Below are positions 22,961 to 32,377 of a stretch of DNA of 64,000 nt, one piece after another. A program made the position numbers and the translations under genes. The DNA comes from Methylorubrum rhodesianum (GTDB lineage: Bacteria; Pseudomonadota; Alphaproteobacteria; Rhizobiales; Beijerinckiaceae). The notes under the pieces were generated by a model. It made no database searches. It was not told the DNA's origin and saw only the letters and a program-made list of their open reading frames with translations. Positions within the stretch are counted from its first letter, which is position 1, and every line of letters begins with the position of its first letter. Location of the stretch: positions 62,001 to 126,000 of the forward strand of contig NZ_JACHOS010000007.1 in NCBI RefSeq assembly GCF_014199985.1. The letters are read 5' to 3'.

Positions 22961-23905
22961 ATGGCCCGCAGGAACAGAGAGATCATCCACCGGGGACGCG
23001 ACGGGTGGCTGTTCCTGATCGGGGGCACCAACGGGGTGCTCCTGCAATACCGGCGTTCGCTCGCCGGCTGGTGGCACCTGCGTCGCTGGGCCCGGCTGAT
23101 CGAGGCGCGCGCCGCCCGGGCGCAGGCGCTCGGCATCCGCTACGTCCACACCATCGTGCCGGAAAAGCTGTCGATCTACGACGACCGCACCCTCGACCTC
23201 GATTTCGATCCGCGCCTGTCGCCGGCCCGCCGGCTCGCCCGGCGCCTCGCCCGGATGAGCGGCTACGTCGATCTCGTCGCTCCCCTGCGCGCGGCCCGGG
23301 ACGACGGGGAGCCGCTCTACCGCCGCACCGATTCCCACTGGACCTATGAGGGCTGCCTGATCGGCTACCGGGCGCTGCTGCGCGCCTGCGGTGCCGTGGC
23401 GCCGCCCGATATCGCCGAGCGCCCGCGCTTTCCCCACGACGGATTGTGGGATCTCGGCGACAAGCTGCCCGAGCGGCCGCGGGAGACGGTGGTGAACTGG
23501 GCGGTGCATCGCGACGCGTCGCGCGCCTATGCCAGTCCGCTGGTCGAATCCTACGAGGCGGCGGGAAAGGCGGGCGACCTGCATGTCGGCGCCCACGTCA
23601 TCTACCGGAACCCCTCCCCCCAGGCCGACCCGCGCACCCTGGTGCTGTTCGGGGATTCCTACGCGCATTTCGCGCCGATCATGCTGACGAGCTTCCTCGC
23701 CGAGACGTTTCGCGAGATGCACTTCGTCTGGTCGTCGAGCATCGACTGGGGGTACGTCGAGCGGGTGCGCCCCGACATTCTGATGTTCGAAATGGCCGAG
23801 CGCTTCCTCGTGCGCATTCCGAGCGACGATTTCGACGTCGCGGCTTACGAGAAGCCCGGGATGGAGAAGCCGGTGCGCCAGGCGGAGATGGCGCCCCTGG
23901 TCTGA
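22961..23905 (+). CDS. AlgX/AlgJ-like SGNH domain protein
   Basis: 314 residues; GGAG seven bases upstream of the ATG. The fold resembles the catalytic domain of alginate O-acetyltransferase AlgX/AlgJ. Features are the early DGWLFLIGG stretch, VPEKLSIYDD near residue 67, the Asp-x-His (RTDSHWTYEGC) near 124 that supplies the catalytic dyad, and GDSYAHF near 230 that supplies the nucleophilic serine. No signal peptide or membrane helix is evident, which is unusual for AlgX. An acetyl-transfer or deacetylation role on an exopolysaccharide is inferred. No polysaccharide genes are adjacent. Confidence 0.8.
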   Translation: MARRNREIIHRGRDGWLFLIGGTNGVLLQYRRSLAGWWHLRRWARLIEARAARAQALGIRYVHTIVPEKLSIYDDRTLDLDFDPRLSPARRLARRLARMSGYVDLVAPLRAARDDGEPLYRRTDSHWTYEGCLIGYRALLRACGAVAPPDIAERPRFPHDGLWDLGDKLPERPRETVVNWAVHRDASRAYASPLVESYEAAGKAGDLHVGAHVIYRNPSPQADPRTLVLFGDSYAHFAPIMLTSFLAETFREMHFVWSSSIDWGYVERVRPDILMFEMAERFLVRIPSDDFDVAAYEKPGMEKPVRQAEMAPLV

Positions 23906-23913
23906 CGCGCTGC

Positions 23914-23937
23914 GGCGCCCCTCGAGAAAGGGGCGCC
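23914..23937. terminator. Hairpin after the AlgX-like gene
   Basis: GGCGCCCCT-CGAGAA-AGGGGCGCC is a perfect 9-bp stem starting nine bases after the stop codon. Only GGATCGCTTTCC follows, so the U tract is weak. It may serve both converging directions. Confidence 0.55.
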
Positions 23938-24066
23938 GGATCGCTTTCCAACGGATCGGCCCCCGGGAGCGCATCCCGACGAGGCGGTCACCGGCTCGTC
24001 GGAAGAACGCATGTCGAAGCAAGCCTTTCGAGGCGCCGACCTGATGCCAACCGGTCGGATCCGGCT

Positions 24067-24393
24067 CTAGCGGGCGCAGACCCGCTGGCGGGCCGGGCCG
24101 CCGCCGGTGGCCTGGTAGCTCTTCGCGTGGCCGATCGAGCCGGTCATGTCCTGGGTCGGATTGCCGCCGCCGCGCTTCACCACGATGTCGCAGTAGCCCG
24201 ACCCGCCGCCCACTGCGAGCGGCAATGCGCCGAAGCCGCCATTGGCGACGCGCGGTGGGGCGGGAGGCAGGACCTGCGACGGCAAGGCGGTCCAGGTGCC
24301 GTTCTTGGCGCGAGCCGACTGCGCGGCAGCCGGCAGGCTCGTGGTCGCGAACGCCATCAGAAAGACTGACGCGAAGGACGCGAAGCGCAGCAT
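24067..24393 (-). CDS. Small secreted hypothetical protein
   Basis: 108 residues. A signal peptide (MLRFASFASVFLMAFATTSLPAAAQ) is followed by about 80 residues that are Gly/Pro rich, with two cysteines (GYCDIVV and the last line RQRVCAR) that could form a disulfide. No domain is recognised. The promoter should be in the AT-rich block immediately upstream. GAGAGGAGC lies close to the ATG and supports this start. Confidence 0.7.
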   Translation of the reverse strand: MLRFASFASVFLMAFATTSLPAAAQSARAKNGTWTALPSQVLPPAPPRVANGGFGALPLAVGGGSGYCDIVVKRGGGNPTQDMTGSIGHAKSYQATGGGPARQRVCAR

Positions 24394-24766
24394 GTCGTGC
24401 TCCTCTCTTGTTCAAGTGTCGCTTAATTTCGAAGCAAGAGCACACGTAACATGCAGTTTAGGCAAGAAAAGTGCGATTGAGCACAATGTCGTGATAAATT
24501 TTAATCCGCAGAAATATAAATAAATCGATGTGGATTAGATCTTTTGCTCGGACGTATACAGGAAATACGGAGCGTTGCTGCGGCGCTCTGGTCATGCCGC
24601 TTCAGGCGTCCTCGGCGGACGCTCGGCTGTTCGGGTGTCTCGATCGCGCCGCGCGACGATGGTCCTGCGGCGATGCGCACCCACTCTCAAGGACGATCGT
24701 CCTGGCCTCGCTTCGGCCGGGGCGGGTGCGGGTTGACGATGCGGGCTGACCCGGTGCGGAGACGAA
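24394..24766. other. Intergenic region with an AT-rich block
   Basis: No gene is supported here. From about 24411 to 24560 the composition falls sharply (for example GATAAATTTTAATCC and AAATATAAATAAATCG), in contrast to the roughly 70% GC around it. The block lies directly upstream of the secreted hypothetical gene and may be its promoter or a site bound by a nucleoid protein. It could also be a scar of foreign DNA. No ends of a mobile element were found. Confidence 0.55.
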
Positions 24767-24801
24767 GACAGGCCGCGCCCCTGTCCGGGATGCGGCCTGT
24801 C
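24767..24801 (-). terminator. Terminator of the PodJ-like gene
   Basis: The arms GACAGGCCGC (24767-24776) and GCGGCCTGTC (24792-24801) pair perfectly over 10 bp with a 15-base loop, 54 bases past the stop of the leftward gene. On the minus strand it is followed by TTCGTCTCC, a modest U-rich run. Confidence 0.6.
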
Positions 24802-24854
24802 CGATCTCGTTGTCGTCTGCGCGGTGACGGGCCGGCGACTGGGCGGGAACGCCT

Positions 24855-27800
24855 CTAGACCCCGACGCGCTTCTGCGCCGACGATTGGAACGTGCTGTTC
24901 GGCATACCCGGCGAGGGCGCGCCCATCAGGGACATCGGTGCCGCGGCGGTGGCCTTCGGCGACGGTGCCTCGTTCGCGGCCGGATCGACCTCCCTCGCCC
25001 TGAAGCCCGCGGCAAGGCCCTTGGCCTCGCCGAGATCCTTCGGCGAGAGCTTCGTGGCGACCTCGTCCCGCTTGCGCCCCGCTTCCTGATCCCCCTGCGC
25101 CGCGGCGGCGGAGAACCAGAGATAGGACTGGACGAGATCCTGCCCGACGCCGAGGCCCCGGGCGTAGAGCACGGCCAGATTGTACTGGCTGTCGCGCACG
25201 CCGTGCTCCGCCGCCCGGCGGAAGGCGTTCGCGGCGTTCGTGAAGTCGGGCTTGCCGTTGGCGGCCGGGTTCTCCGCGTGCAGGACCGCCAGATTGTGCA
25301 TCGCCCGGATATTGCCCTGGTCGGCAGCGCGGCCGTACCAGGCCTTCGCCTTCTCGACGTCGCGGGTGACGCCGGAGCCCTTCTCGTAGGCGTTGCCGAC
25401 CTTGAATTGGGCCGGCGCGTAACCGGCCATCGCCAGCTTTTCGTAGAACCGGGCAGCGACCGTGAGGTCGCGTGTCACGCCGCGGCCCTCGGCCTGGCGC
25501 GAGGCGATCTCCCACACGGCGGCCCCGTCGCCGTCGAGCGCGTCCTGCTTGAGCTTGGCAAGGGCCGGCGGCAGGCCGGCGAGGTCGGTGCCGAGCGCGG
25601 CCATGCCGGCGACCTGGGGCAGCCCGCGCTTGGCCGCCTTCGGCTCGGCGAGGGATTGCGTCGTCGCCGGATCGGCCACGCTCGTCGGAGCTCCGGTCGG
25701 GACCGTCGCTTCGGCGGGAGCCGGGGCGGCGGGAGCCTGAGCCTGAGCGGGGGCTGCCGGGTTCGGCTCGGCCGCGGTCTCGGCACTGCGGGTCGCCGAA
25801 GCATCGGAGGATGCGGCGGGAGCGGTGCCGGCCACCGGACGGGAGTCCGGTGGGGCCGCCTCGCCGTTCGGCGCACTCTTGCCGGCCAGGAAGGCCTGGT
25901 AGGCGCCGAGCGCCAGGACGACGGCGGCGAGGCCGAGCAGCAGCGTGCGACGGCGGCCGTCGAGGGCGCCGCGGAGCCGCGCCAGGGGCGCCGACTCGGC
26001 GCCCGGCGTACGGGCCGCCGGGGCGACCTTGTCGCGCAGCCGAGCCGCCAGCGGGGCCTCGGCCGCGGCTTCGACCTGGGCCGCCTGCGCGGCGCGGCGC
26101 GCGGCGGCGATGAAGCTCGTCTTGATGTCGGTGCTGCCGACCGTCGGGCCGGCCTCCGGCATGGCCGGGCGGCCGGGCGCGGGCCGGCCGGCGCCGGGCT
26201 CCAGCAACTCGTCGGACAGGCGGCTCGCCTCCATCCCGCCGGCCTCCTCGGACGCCGCCGCCGGGCGTGGGCGGGCCGGCGCCGCGGCAGCCGCCTTCGG
26301 AGCGGCGGGACGCTCCTGCGAGAGGCGCTCTTGCGAGAGGCGCTCCTGCGAGGGCCGATTCTGGGACGGGCGCTCGCTCGGCGGCAGCCCGCGGGGCGCG
26401 CGGTCCTGCGGGGCGGCAAGGGTCATCGCCGCGGCGGAGGTCATGGTCCGGTCGAGTTGCTCGCTCAGTCGCGTCAGCACCGCCTGGACGCCCTCCATCG
26501 TCGATTGGAGGCGCTGGTCCGAGCCCTTCTGGTTGGCGCGCAGCTCCGCGAGATCGGCCCGCAGCAGCGCGAACTCGCCGCCGGCGTCCCTGAGCGGGGC
26601 GGCCGAGCCAGCCACGGCCTCCCGGACCGCACGCTCGACGGCGGATTCCACGTCGGCTCCGCTGCGCAGGGCGGCGACCTGAGAGAGCAGGTCGCCCATG
26701 GCGCGTTCGAGCCGCGCCACGGCCGGGTCGGTGTCGCGCGGAGCGTCGAGCCGGCTCGCCAGGGCGAGGACGTGGCGTTCCAGGGCGTCGAGCCCGCTGC
26801 CGCCCGCGCTGACGCGATCGACCTTCTCGGCCACCGCCTCGAGCCGTTCGATCAACTCGCCGACGGGGCCGGCCTTGGCGTGGCCGAGCCGCTCGGCCAG
26901 CGCCTCGAACCGTCCGAGAAGTTCGCTCGGCAGCGCCCGGGCGGGATCGGGCGTCTTGAGCTCGCCGCGGATCTCCTCCAGCAGCGGCTTGATGGCGGCG
27001 ATCCCCGCATCCTCGTCCCGTTGGAGCTGGGCGATCTGAGCGCTGATCGCCTGCACGCCCTGAGCGAGGCTCTGGATCCGCTCCGGGCCGGCCAGGGCCG
27101 CCACGAGGCGGCGGATCTCGTCGAGTTCGCGGAACACGCCGTCGAGGGCGTTCTGGTCGGCCGGACCCGACAGGGTGCCGGCGAGGGCGCCGGACAGGGC
27201 TTCATCGACCTTGGCGGCCACGCGTTCGACTTCGCCCGCGATCCGGGCATGGACGTCGTCGGCTACGTCCCCGGCCAGCCGGTCCACTTGGACGCGCATC
27301 AGCTCGATCGGTGCGGCGATGGCGGCGAGCTCCTGCGGGTCGCGTGCCCGCCGGAGATCGCTGGCGACGGCCTGCATGGTCTGCTCCAGCTCGCCCACGT
27401 CGCGGCCCGTGGCGAGCCCGCCGAGCACGTCACGCAGCCGGCTTGTCTCGCGCTGCAACTCGGCGATGGCCGGCGACGGCTCCTGGCGGTGCGCCCCCTC
27501 CGCGTCCGGGCCGGCGGCGAGCGCTCCCGTCTCAGCCATCTCCGGCCCGGTCGTGCCGGCGGCGTTCCACTCGGCAATGCCCTCTTCCAGCTCGCGTTGG
27601 CGCCGGCGGACCTCGGCGACGGCGTCGCGGACCTCGGTGGCGAGGGGGCGGCCGCGCCGGCCGAGGGGCCGGGGCGCGCTGAGCTGCCCGGCAAGTTCCC
27701 CCACCTTGCGCTCGATGTCGCCGATCATCCGGGCGGCCTCGGCCTTCGAGGCTTCGCGCTCTTCGCTGATCGAACGGTCGAGCGCGTCGAGGCGCCGCAT

Positions 27801-28157
27801 CATCGCGCCGATCGAGGCTTCGAGCGAGGCTGCCGGCGGGAGCGCGGCGGGAGCCTCAGACGGCGAAGCAGCGAGAGCCGCATCGCGGCGCTTGTGCTGC
27901 GGCGGCTCCTTCCGGGGCGCAGCGGTCTTGTCCGCCGCACGTCCTCCGACCTGTCGTGCCTGATCCGCGCCTGCTTCCTTGGCCGGAGATGACGCGTCCG
28001 CGCGCCGACGCCTCGGTCCCGGCTTCGACGTTTCGGGCGCGGCCACGGAGGCGATCCAGCTCTCAAGCGGCACCCCCGCCCGCCGGGCGACCTCGCGGGC
28101 AGCCGCGAGCACCTCCGGGTCGAAGCTGTCGAGGCTGATCGGGGCAGTCTGTTTCAT
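24855..28157 (-). CDS. PodJ-like polar scaffold: coiled coil, membrane helix, Sel1 repeats
   Basis: 1100 residues. The cytoplasmic part (to about residue 735) begins with ISLDSFDPEVLAAAREVARRAG, passes a basic/Pro linker, then long heptad-rich coiled coils (about 105-590) and a Pro/Ala/Ser-rich stretch with RLSQE repeats near 605. One membrane helix (about 742-762, LLLGLAAVVLALGAYQAFLAG) is followed by an Ala/Pro linker and at least four Sel1/TPR repeats (about 870-1025; GDGAAVWEIASRQAEGRGV, then AGYAPAQFKVGNAYEKGSGV). This is the architecture of PodJ, the polarity factor of Caulobacter and Agrobacterium, though the sequences diverge. It lacks an obvious peptidoglycan-binding tail. Assignment is by architecture; a polar localisation or division role is inferred. 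Confidence 0.8.
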   Translation of the reverse strand: MKQTAPISLDSFDPEVLAAAREVARRAGVPLESWIASVAAPETSKPGPRRRRADASSPAKEAGADQARQVGGRAADKTAAPRKEPPQHKRRDAALAASPSEAPAALPPAASLEASIGAMMRRLDALDRSISEEREASKAEAARMIGDIERKVGELAGQLSAPRPLGRRGRPLATEVRDAVAEVRRRQRELEEGIAEWNAAGTTGPEMAETGALAAGPDAEGAHRQEPSPAIAELQRETSRLRDVLGGLATGRDVGELEQTMQAVASDLRRARDPQELAAIAAPIELMRVQVDRLAGDVADDVHARIAGEVERVAAKVDEALSGALAGTLSGPADQNALDGVFRELDEIRRLVAALAGPERIQSLAQGVQAISAQIAQLQRDEDAGIAAIKPLLEEIRGELKTPDPARALPSELLGRFEALAERLGHAKAGPVGELIERLEAVAEKVDRVSAGGSGLDALERHVLALASRLDAPRDTDPAVARLERAMGDLLSQVAALRSGADVESAVERAVREAVAGSAAPLRDAGGEFALLRADLAELRANQKGSDQRLQSTMEGVQAVLTRLSEQLDRTMTSAAAMTLAAPQDRAPRGLPPSERPSQNRPSQERLSQERLSQERPAAPKAAAAAPARPRPAAASEEAGGMEASRLSDELLEPGAGRPAPGRPAMPEAGPTVGSTDIKTSFIAAARRAAQAAQVEAAAEAPLAARLRDKVAPAARTPGAESAPLARLRGALDGRRRTLLLGLAAVVLALGAYQAFLAGKSAPNGEAAPPDSRPVAGTAPAASSDASATRSAETAAEPNPAAPAQAQAPAAPAPAEATVPTGAPTSVADPATTQSLAEPKAAKRGLPQVAGMAALGTDLAGLPPALAKLKQDALDGDGAAVWEIASRQAEGRGVTRDLTVAARFYEKLAMAGYAPAQFKVGNAYEKGSGVTRDVEKAKAWYGRAADQGNIRAMHNLAVLHAENPAANGKPDFTNAANAFRRAAEHGVRDSQYNLAVLYARGLGVGQDLVQSYLWFSAAAAQGDQEAGRKRDEVATKLSPKDLGEAKGLAAGFRAREVDPAANEAPSPKATAAAPMSLMGAPSPGMPNSTFQSSAQKRVGV

Positions 28158-28509
28158 CTCGCGGAGATCCGAAGTCGGCGGCTTCCGGTGTCCGCCGGGC
28201 TGCCGATTCGCGCGGGGGGCGTGAGGCGGCGGATTGCGGAACGGACAGGACCGACCTTTTCCAATCTTGGTAAATGCTCAGTTAAGACAGCCGGGCGTTG
28301 AGAGCGCTTTTCCGGGACCTTCAGGCAGCGGAGCGCTCGGGCGGGTCGGGGCGTGCGCTCGAAAGGGTGCCCAGGGGTGCAATTTCCGAGAATACAACCG
28401 GGGTGGGCCTTGCGGATCGTCCGCGAGATAGTTTACATATGAACTATCTTGGATCTGAGCCGGCCGGACCGGTTTGGTTCACCTGAAAACGATGCGGGAG
28501 GCTGACGCG
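28158..28509. other. Divergent promoter region between the PodJ-like gene and the beta-oxidation genes
   Basis: About 350 bases without a supported gene. It carries promoters firing in both directions. The rightward one probably overlaps the palindromic operator at 28426-28449. CTTTTCCAATCTTGGTAAAT around 28255 is the only other AT-richer patch. Confidence 0.55.
28426..28449. promoter_or_regulatory. 24-bp palindromic operator before the acyl-CoA dehydrogenase
   Basis: AGATAGTT (28426-28433) and AACTATCT (28442-28449) are perfect 8-bp inverted arms with an 8-base spacer, TACATATG. The centre is 72 bases before the chosen start codon. ATAGTT-n8-AACTAT is the layout bound by many MarR- or TetR-type dimers, which often regulate acyl-CoA metabolism in response to CoA thioesters. 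The regulator is not encoded next to it. The palindrome is seen; the binding protein is inferred. Confidence 0.6.
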
Positions 28510-30300
28510 ATGCCGAGCTACCGGGCTCCGGTCGAGGACACCCTTTTCCTCCTCAACGACGTTCTCGCGATCCACCGGTACGATAATCTTCCGGGCTTCT
28601 CCGATGCCTCGGCGGATGTGGTCGAGGCGGTGCTCAACGAGGGCGGCAAGCTCGCGGCCGAAATCTTCTCGCCTCTGAACCTGTCCGGCGACCAGGAGGG
28701 ATGCACGCGCCGCGAGGACGGCAGCGTCGCCACGCCGAAGGGATTCAAAGCGGCCTACGACGCCTACGCGGCCGGCGGCTGGATGGGGCTTTCGGTTCCG
28801 GAAGAGTTCGGCGGCCAGGGCCTGCCGCACGTGCTCAACACGGCGATGCAGGAATTCGTCTCCGGCGCCAATCTCGCGCTCGGCATGTATCCCGGCCTGA
28901 CGCAGGGTGCGGTGGCCGCACTGCTCGTCCACGGCTCGGACGAGCAGAAGAAGACCTATCTGCCGAAGATGGTGGAGGGCGCCTGGACCGGCACGATGAA
29001 CCTGACCGAGCCGCATTGCGGCACGGATCTTGGGCTCCTCAAGACCAAGGCGGTTCCGAACGGCGACGGCTCCTACAGCCTCACCGGCACCAAGATCTTC
29101 ATCTCGGCGGGCGAGCACGACCTCTCGGAGAACATCGTCCACCTCGTCATTGCCCGGATCGAGGGCGCGCCCATGGGCACCAAGGGCATCTCGCTCTTCG
29201 TGGTGCCGAAATTCCTCGTGAACGCCGACGGCTCGCTGGGCGAGCGCAACGCGGTGTCCTGCGGCTCCCTCGAGCACAAGATGGGCATCCACGGCAACGC
29301 CACCTGCGTAATGAACTACGACGGCGCCAGGGGCTGGCTCGTGGGCGAGGAGAATCGCGGGCTGGCCGCGATGTTCGTGATGATGAACGAGGCCCGGCTC
29401 GCCGTCGGCGTACAGGGGCTCGGCCAGTCCGAGGTCGCCTACCAGAACGCGGTCGCCTATGCCCGCGAGCGACTCCAGGGCCGGGCGCTGACCGGTGCCA
29501 AGGCGCCCGAGAAGGCCGCCGATCCGATCATCGTCCATCCGGACGTGCGCCGCACGCTGATGCAGATCCGCGCCTTCAACGAGGCGGGACGCGCGCTGAT
29601 CCTCTGGACGGCGCTCAACTCCGACATCGCCCATCGCTCGCAGGATGCGGGGGAGCGGCAGGCGGCCGACGACATGCTCGGCCTGATGACCCCGGTGGTG
29701 AAGGGCGTGCTGACCGACCGGGGCTTCGCCAACGCGGTCGAGGCGCAGCAGATGTTCGGCGGCCACGGCTATGTCGAGGAATGGGGCATGTCGCAGTTCG
29801 TGCGCGATGCCCGCATCGCCATGATCTACGAGGGCGCCAACGGCATCCAGGCCATGGACCTGATCGGCCGGAAGCTGCCCAAGGATGGCGGCCGGGCGAT
29901 GATGACCTTCCTCACCGAGGTGCAGACCTTCATCAAGGACCACGGCGAGGACGAGGCGATGAAGCCCTTCGTCGCCCCGCTCCAGCCGGCGCTCAACGAC
30001 CTCCAGGGGGCGGTGATGTGGCTGATGCAGAACGCCTTCGCCAAGCCCGACAATGCCGGTGCCGGGGCCACCGACCTGATGCATCTGCTCGGCACCGTCG
30101 TGCTCGGCTACATGTGGGGCAGGATCGCCAAGGCCGCGCTGGCGCGGAAGGCGGAGGGCTCCGACGTCGAGCGGATGGACGCCAAGCTCGTCCTCGGCCG
30201 CTTCTACATGGAGCGGATGCTGCCGGAGACGTCCTTGCGCCTCGCGCGGATCAAGGCCGGCGCCGAGACGACCATGGCGCTGCCGGCCGAGGCGTTTTAA
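28510..30300 (+). CDS. Acyl-CoA dehydrogenase, long form with C-terminal extension
   Basis: 596 residues from the ATG at 28510 (GGGAGG eight bases upstream), longer than the 380-residue short-chain type. It is an FAD enzyme that makes the 2,3-double bond in beta-oxidation and passes electrons to ETF. Seen: the N-terminal MPSYRAPVEDTLFLLNDVL motif of this subfamily, the FAD-binding MNLTEPHCGTDLGLLKTKA and YSLTGTKIFISAGEHDL stretches, and the catalytic Glu in AMIYEGANGIQAMDLIGRKL near residue 443. The extra C-terminal domain (about 480-596) is shared with DmdC-type methylthiopropanoyl-CoA dehydrogenases, so the chain length or substrate is uncertain. First gene of a beta-oxidation group. Confidence 0.92.
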   Translation: MPSYRAPVEDTLFLLNDVLAIHRYDNLPGFSDASADVVEAVLNEGGKLAAEIFSPLNLSGDQEGCTRREDGSVATPKGFKAAYDAYAAGGWMGLSVPEEFGGQGLPHVLNTAMQEFVSGANLALGMYPGLTQGAVAALLVHGSDEQKKTYLPKMVEGAWTGTMNLTEPHCGTDLGLLKTKAVPNGDGSYSLTGTKIFISAGEHDLSENIVHLVIARIEGAPMGTKGISLFVVPKFLVNADGSLGERNAVSCGSLEHKMGIHGNATCVMNYDGARGWLVGEENRGLAAMFVMMNEARLAVGVQGLGQSEVAYQNAVAYARERLQGRALTGAKAPEKAADPIIVHPDVRRTLMQIRAFNEAGRALILWTALNSDIAHRSQDAGERQAADDMLGLMTPVVKGVLTDRGFANAVEAQQMFGGHGYVEEWGMSQFVRDARIAMIYEGANGIQAMDLIGRKLPKDGGRAMMTFLTEVQTFIKDHGEDEAMKPFVAPLQPALNDLQGAVMWLMQNAFAKPDNAGAGATDLMHLLGTVVLGYMWGRIAKAALARKAEGSDVERMDAKLVLGRFYMERMLPETSLRLARIKAGAETTMALPAEAF

Positions 30301-30310
30301 ACGCTCCACA

Positions 30311-30470
30311 CCGAGCCCTCTCCCCCTTTCTGCGGGTGAGGGTGGCCCCCGAAGGGGATCGGGTGGGGCGGATGACGGGCGCCGAGTCCTGCACCGTCGT
30401 TCCCCTCTCCCGCCCGCTCCGCGGGCACACTGCCCCGCAGAGGGGGGAGGGTCGTCACCGGCGGTGATGA
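30311..30470. repeat. Palindromic GC-rich intergenic repeat (CCCTCTCCCC type)
   Basis: The spacer between the acyl-CoA dehydrogenase and the thiolase carries CCCTCTCCCCCTTTCTGCGG, GGTGAGGGTGG, CCCCGAAGGGGATCGGGTGGGG, then CCCTCTCCCGCCCGCTCCGCGGG and GCAGAGGGGGGAGGG. The pattern of oppositely oriented CCCTCTCC and GGAGAGGG units matches REP/BIME-like elements. A second copy sits inside the DNA ligase gene at 39140-39339. Confidence 0.65.
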
Positions 30471-30491
30471 AGGACACGAGGAAGCGCTGAG

Positions 30492-31700
<1,209 letters not shown>

Positions 31701-31826
31701 TCGAGCCGGGCGGCGTCATGCCGCCGCCCCGCCCTGCCATCCGCCCGCAAACGCTGCTAAGGGCCTCCCACGCCGTGCCCTTTTGACCGGGTGCGGTCCC
31801 AGAACAACCATGGGAGAGACGCCACG

Positions 31827-32324
31827 ATGAAGACGACGAAAGCCGCCCTGTGCCTCGCTGCCGTGCTGGCCCTGCCGCTCGCGGCGCGGGCCGACGACAA
31901 CACGGACAAGCTCGCCGTCGCCACCAAGCTCACCGAGAAGACGGTGCTCAAGAACCTCGATACCGGCTTCGGCGGCGCCCTCGAGAAGACCGTCTCGACG
32001 ATGCCCGACGACAAGGCCGAGAAGGTGCGCAAGGAGGCCAAGGCCGAGTTCGACAAGCAGCGCCAGGCGCTGCTCGAGGGCCTGTCCAAGCAATACGCCG
32101 AGAAATTCAGCCTCGACGAGCTGAAGGAACTCGACAAGATCTACGACGACAAGACCTACCAGAAGTTCCAGGCCGTCAATGCCGACCCGAAATCGGAGGT
32201 GAACCTGCTGTCGCAGGCGGTGGTGACGCGGCTCCTGCACATGCTGACGCTCGCTGCCGCCAACGACCAGACGGGCGGCGCCCCGGGCGGTCTGCCCGGC
32301 GGCATGCCGACGCCCGCCAAGTAA
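31827..32324 (+). CDS. DUF2059-like secreted protein
   Basis: 165 residues from the ATG at 31827. A signal peptide (MKTTKAALCLAAVLALPLAARA) precedes an all-helical, Lys/Glu/Asp-rich domain, with FDKQRQALLEGLSKQYAEKF and LKELDKIYDDKTYQKF typical of DUF2059 proteins. The end is a Gly/Pro tail (GGAPGGLPGGMPTPAK). It is periplasmic by inference and of unknown function. It follows the thiolase by 126 bases. Confidence 0.75.
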   Translation: MKTTKAALCLAAVLALPLAARADDNTDKLAVATKLTEKTVLKNLDTGFGGALEKTVSTMPDDKAEKVRKEAKAEFDKQRQALLEGLSKQYAEKFSLDELKELDKIYDDKTYQKFQAVNADPKSEVNLLSQAVVTRLLHMLTLAAANDQTGGAPGGLPGGMPTPAK

Positions 32325-32377
32325 GCCGGCGGAGGCGGAGGATGAGCGGTGCGACGGGCAGCTTCGGAGGGGGCGCG

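Noticed and set aside
24885-27992. 1035-codon frame opposite the PodJ-like gene
   Set aside because: Shadow of a repeat-rich coding region; the minus-strand product has coiled coils, a membrane helix and Sel1 repeats, the plus-strand one has none.
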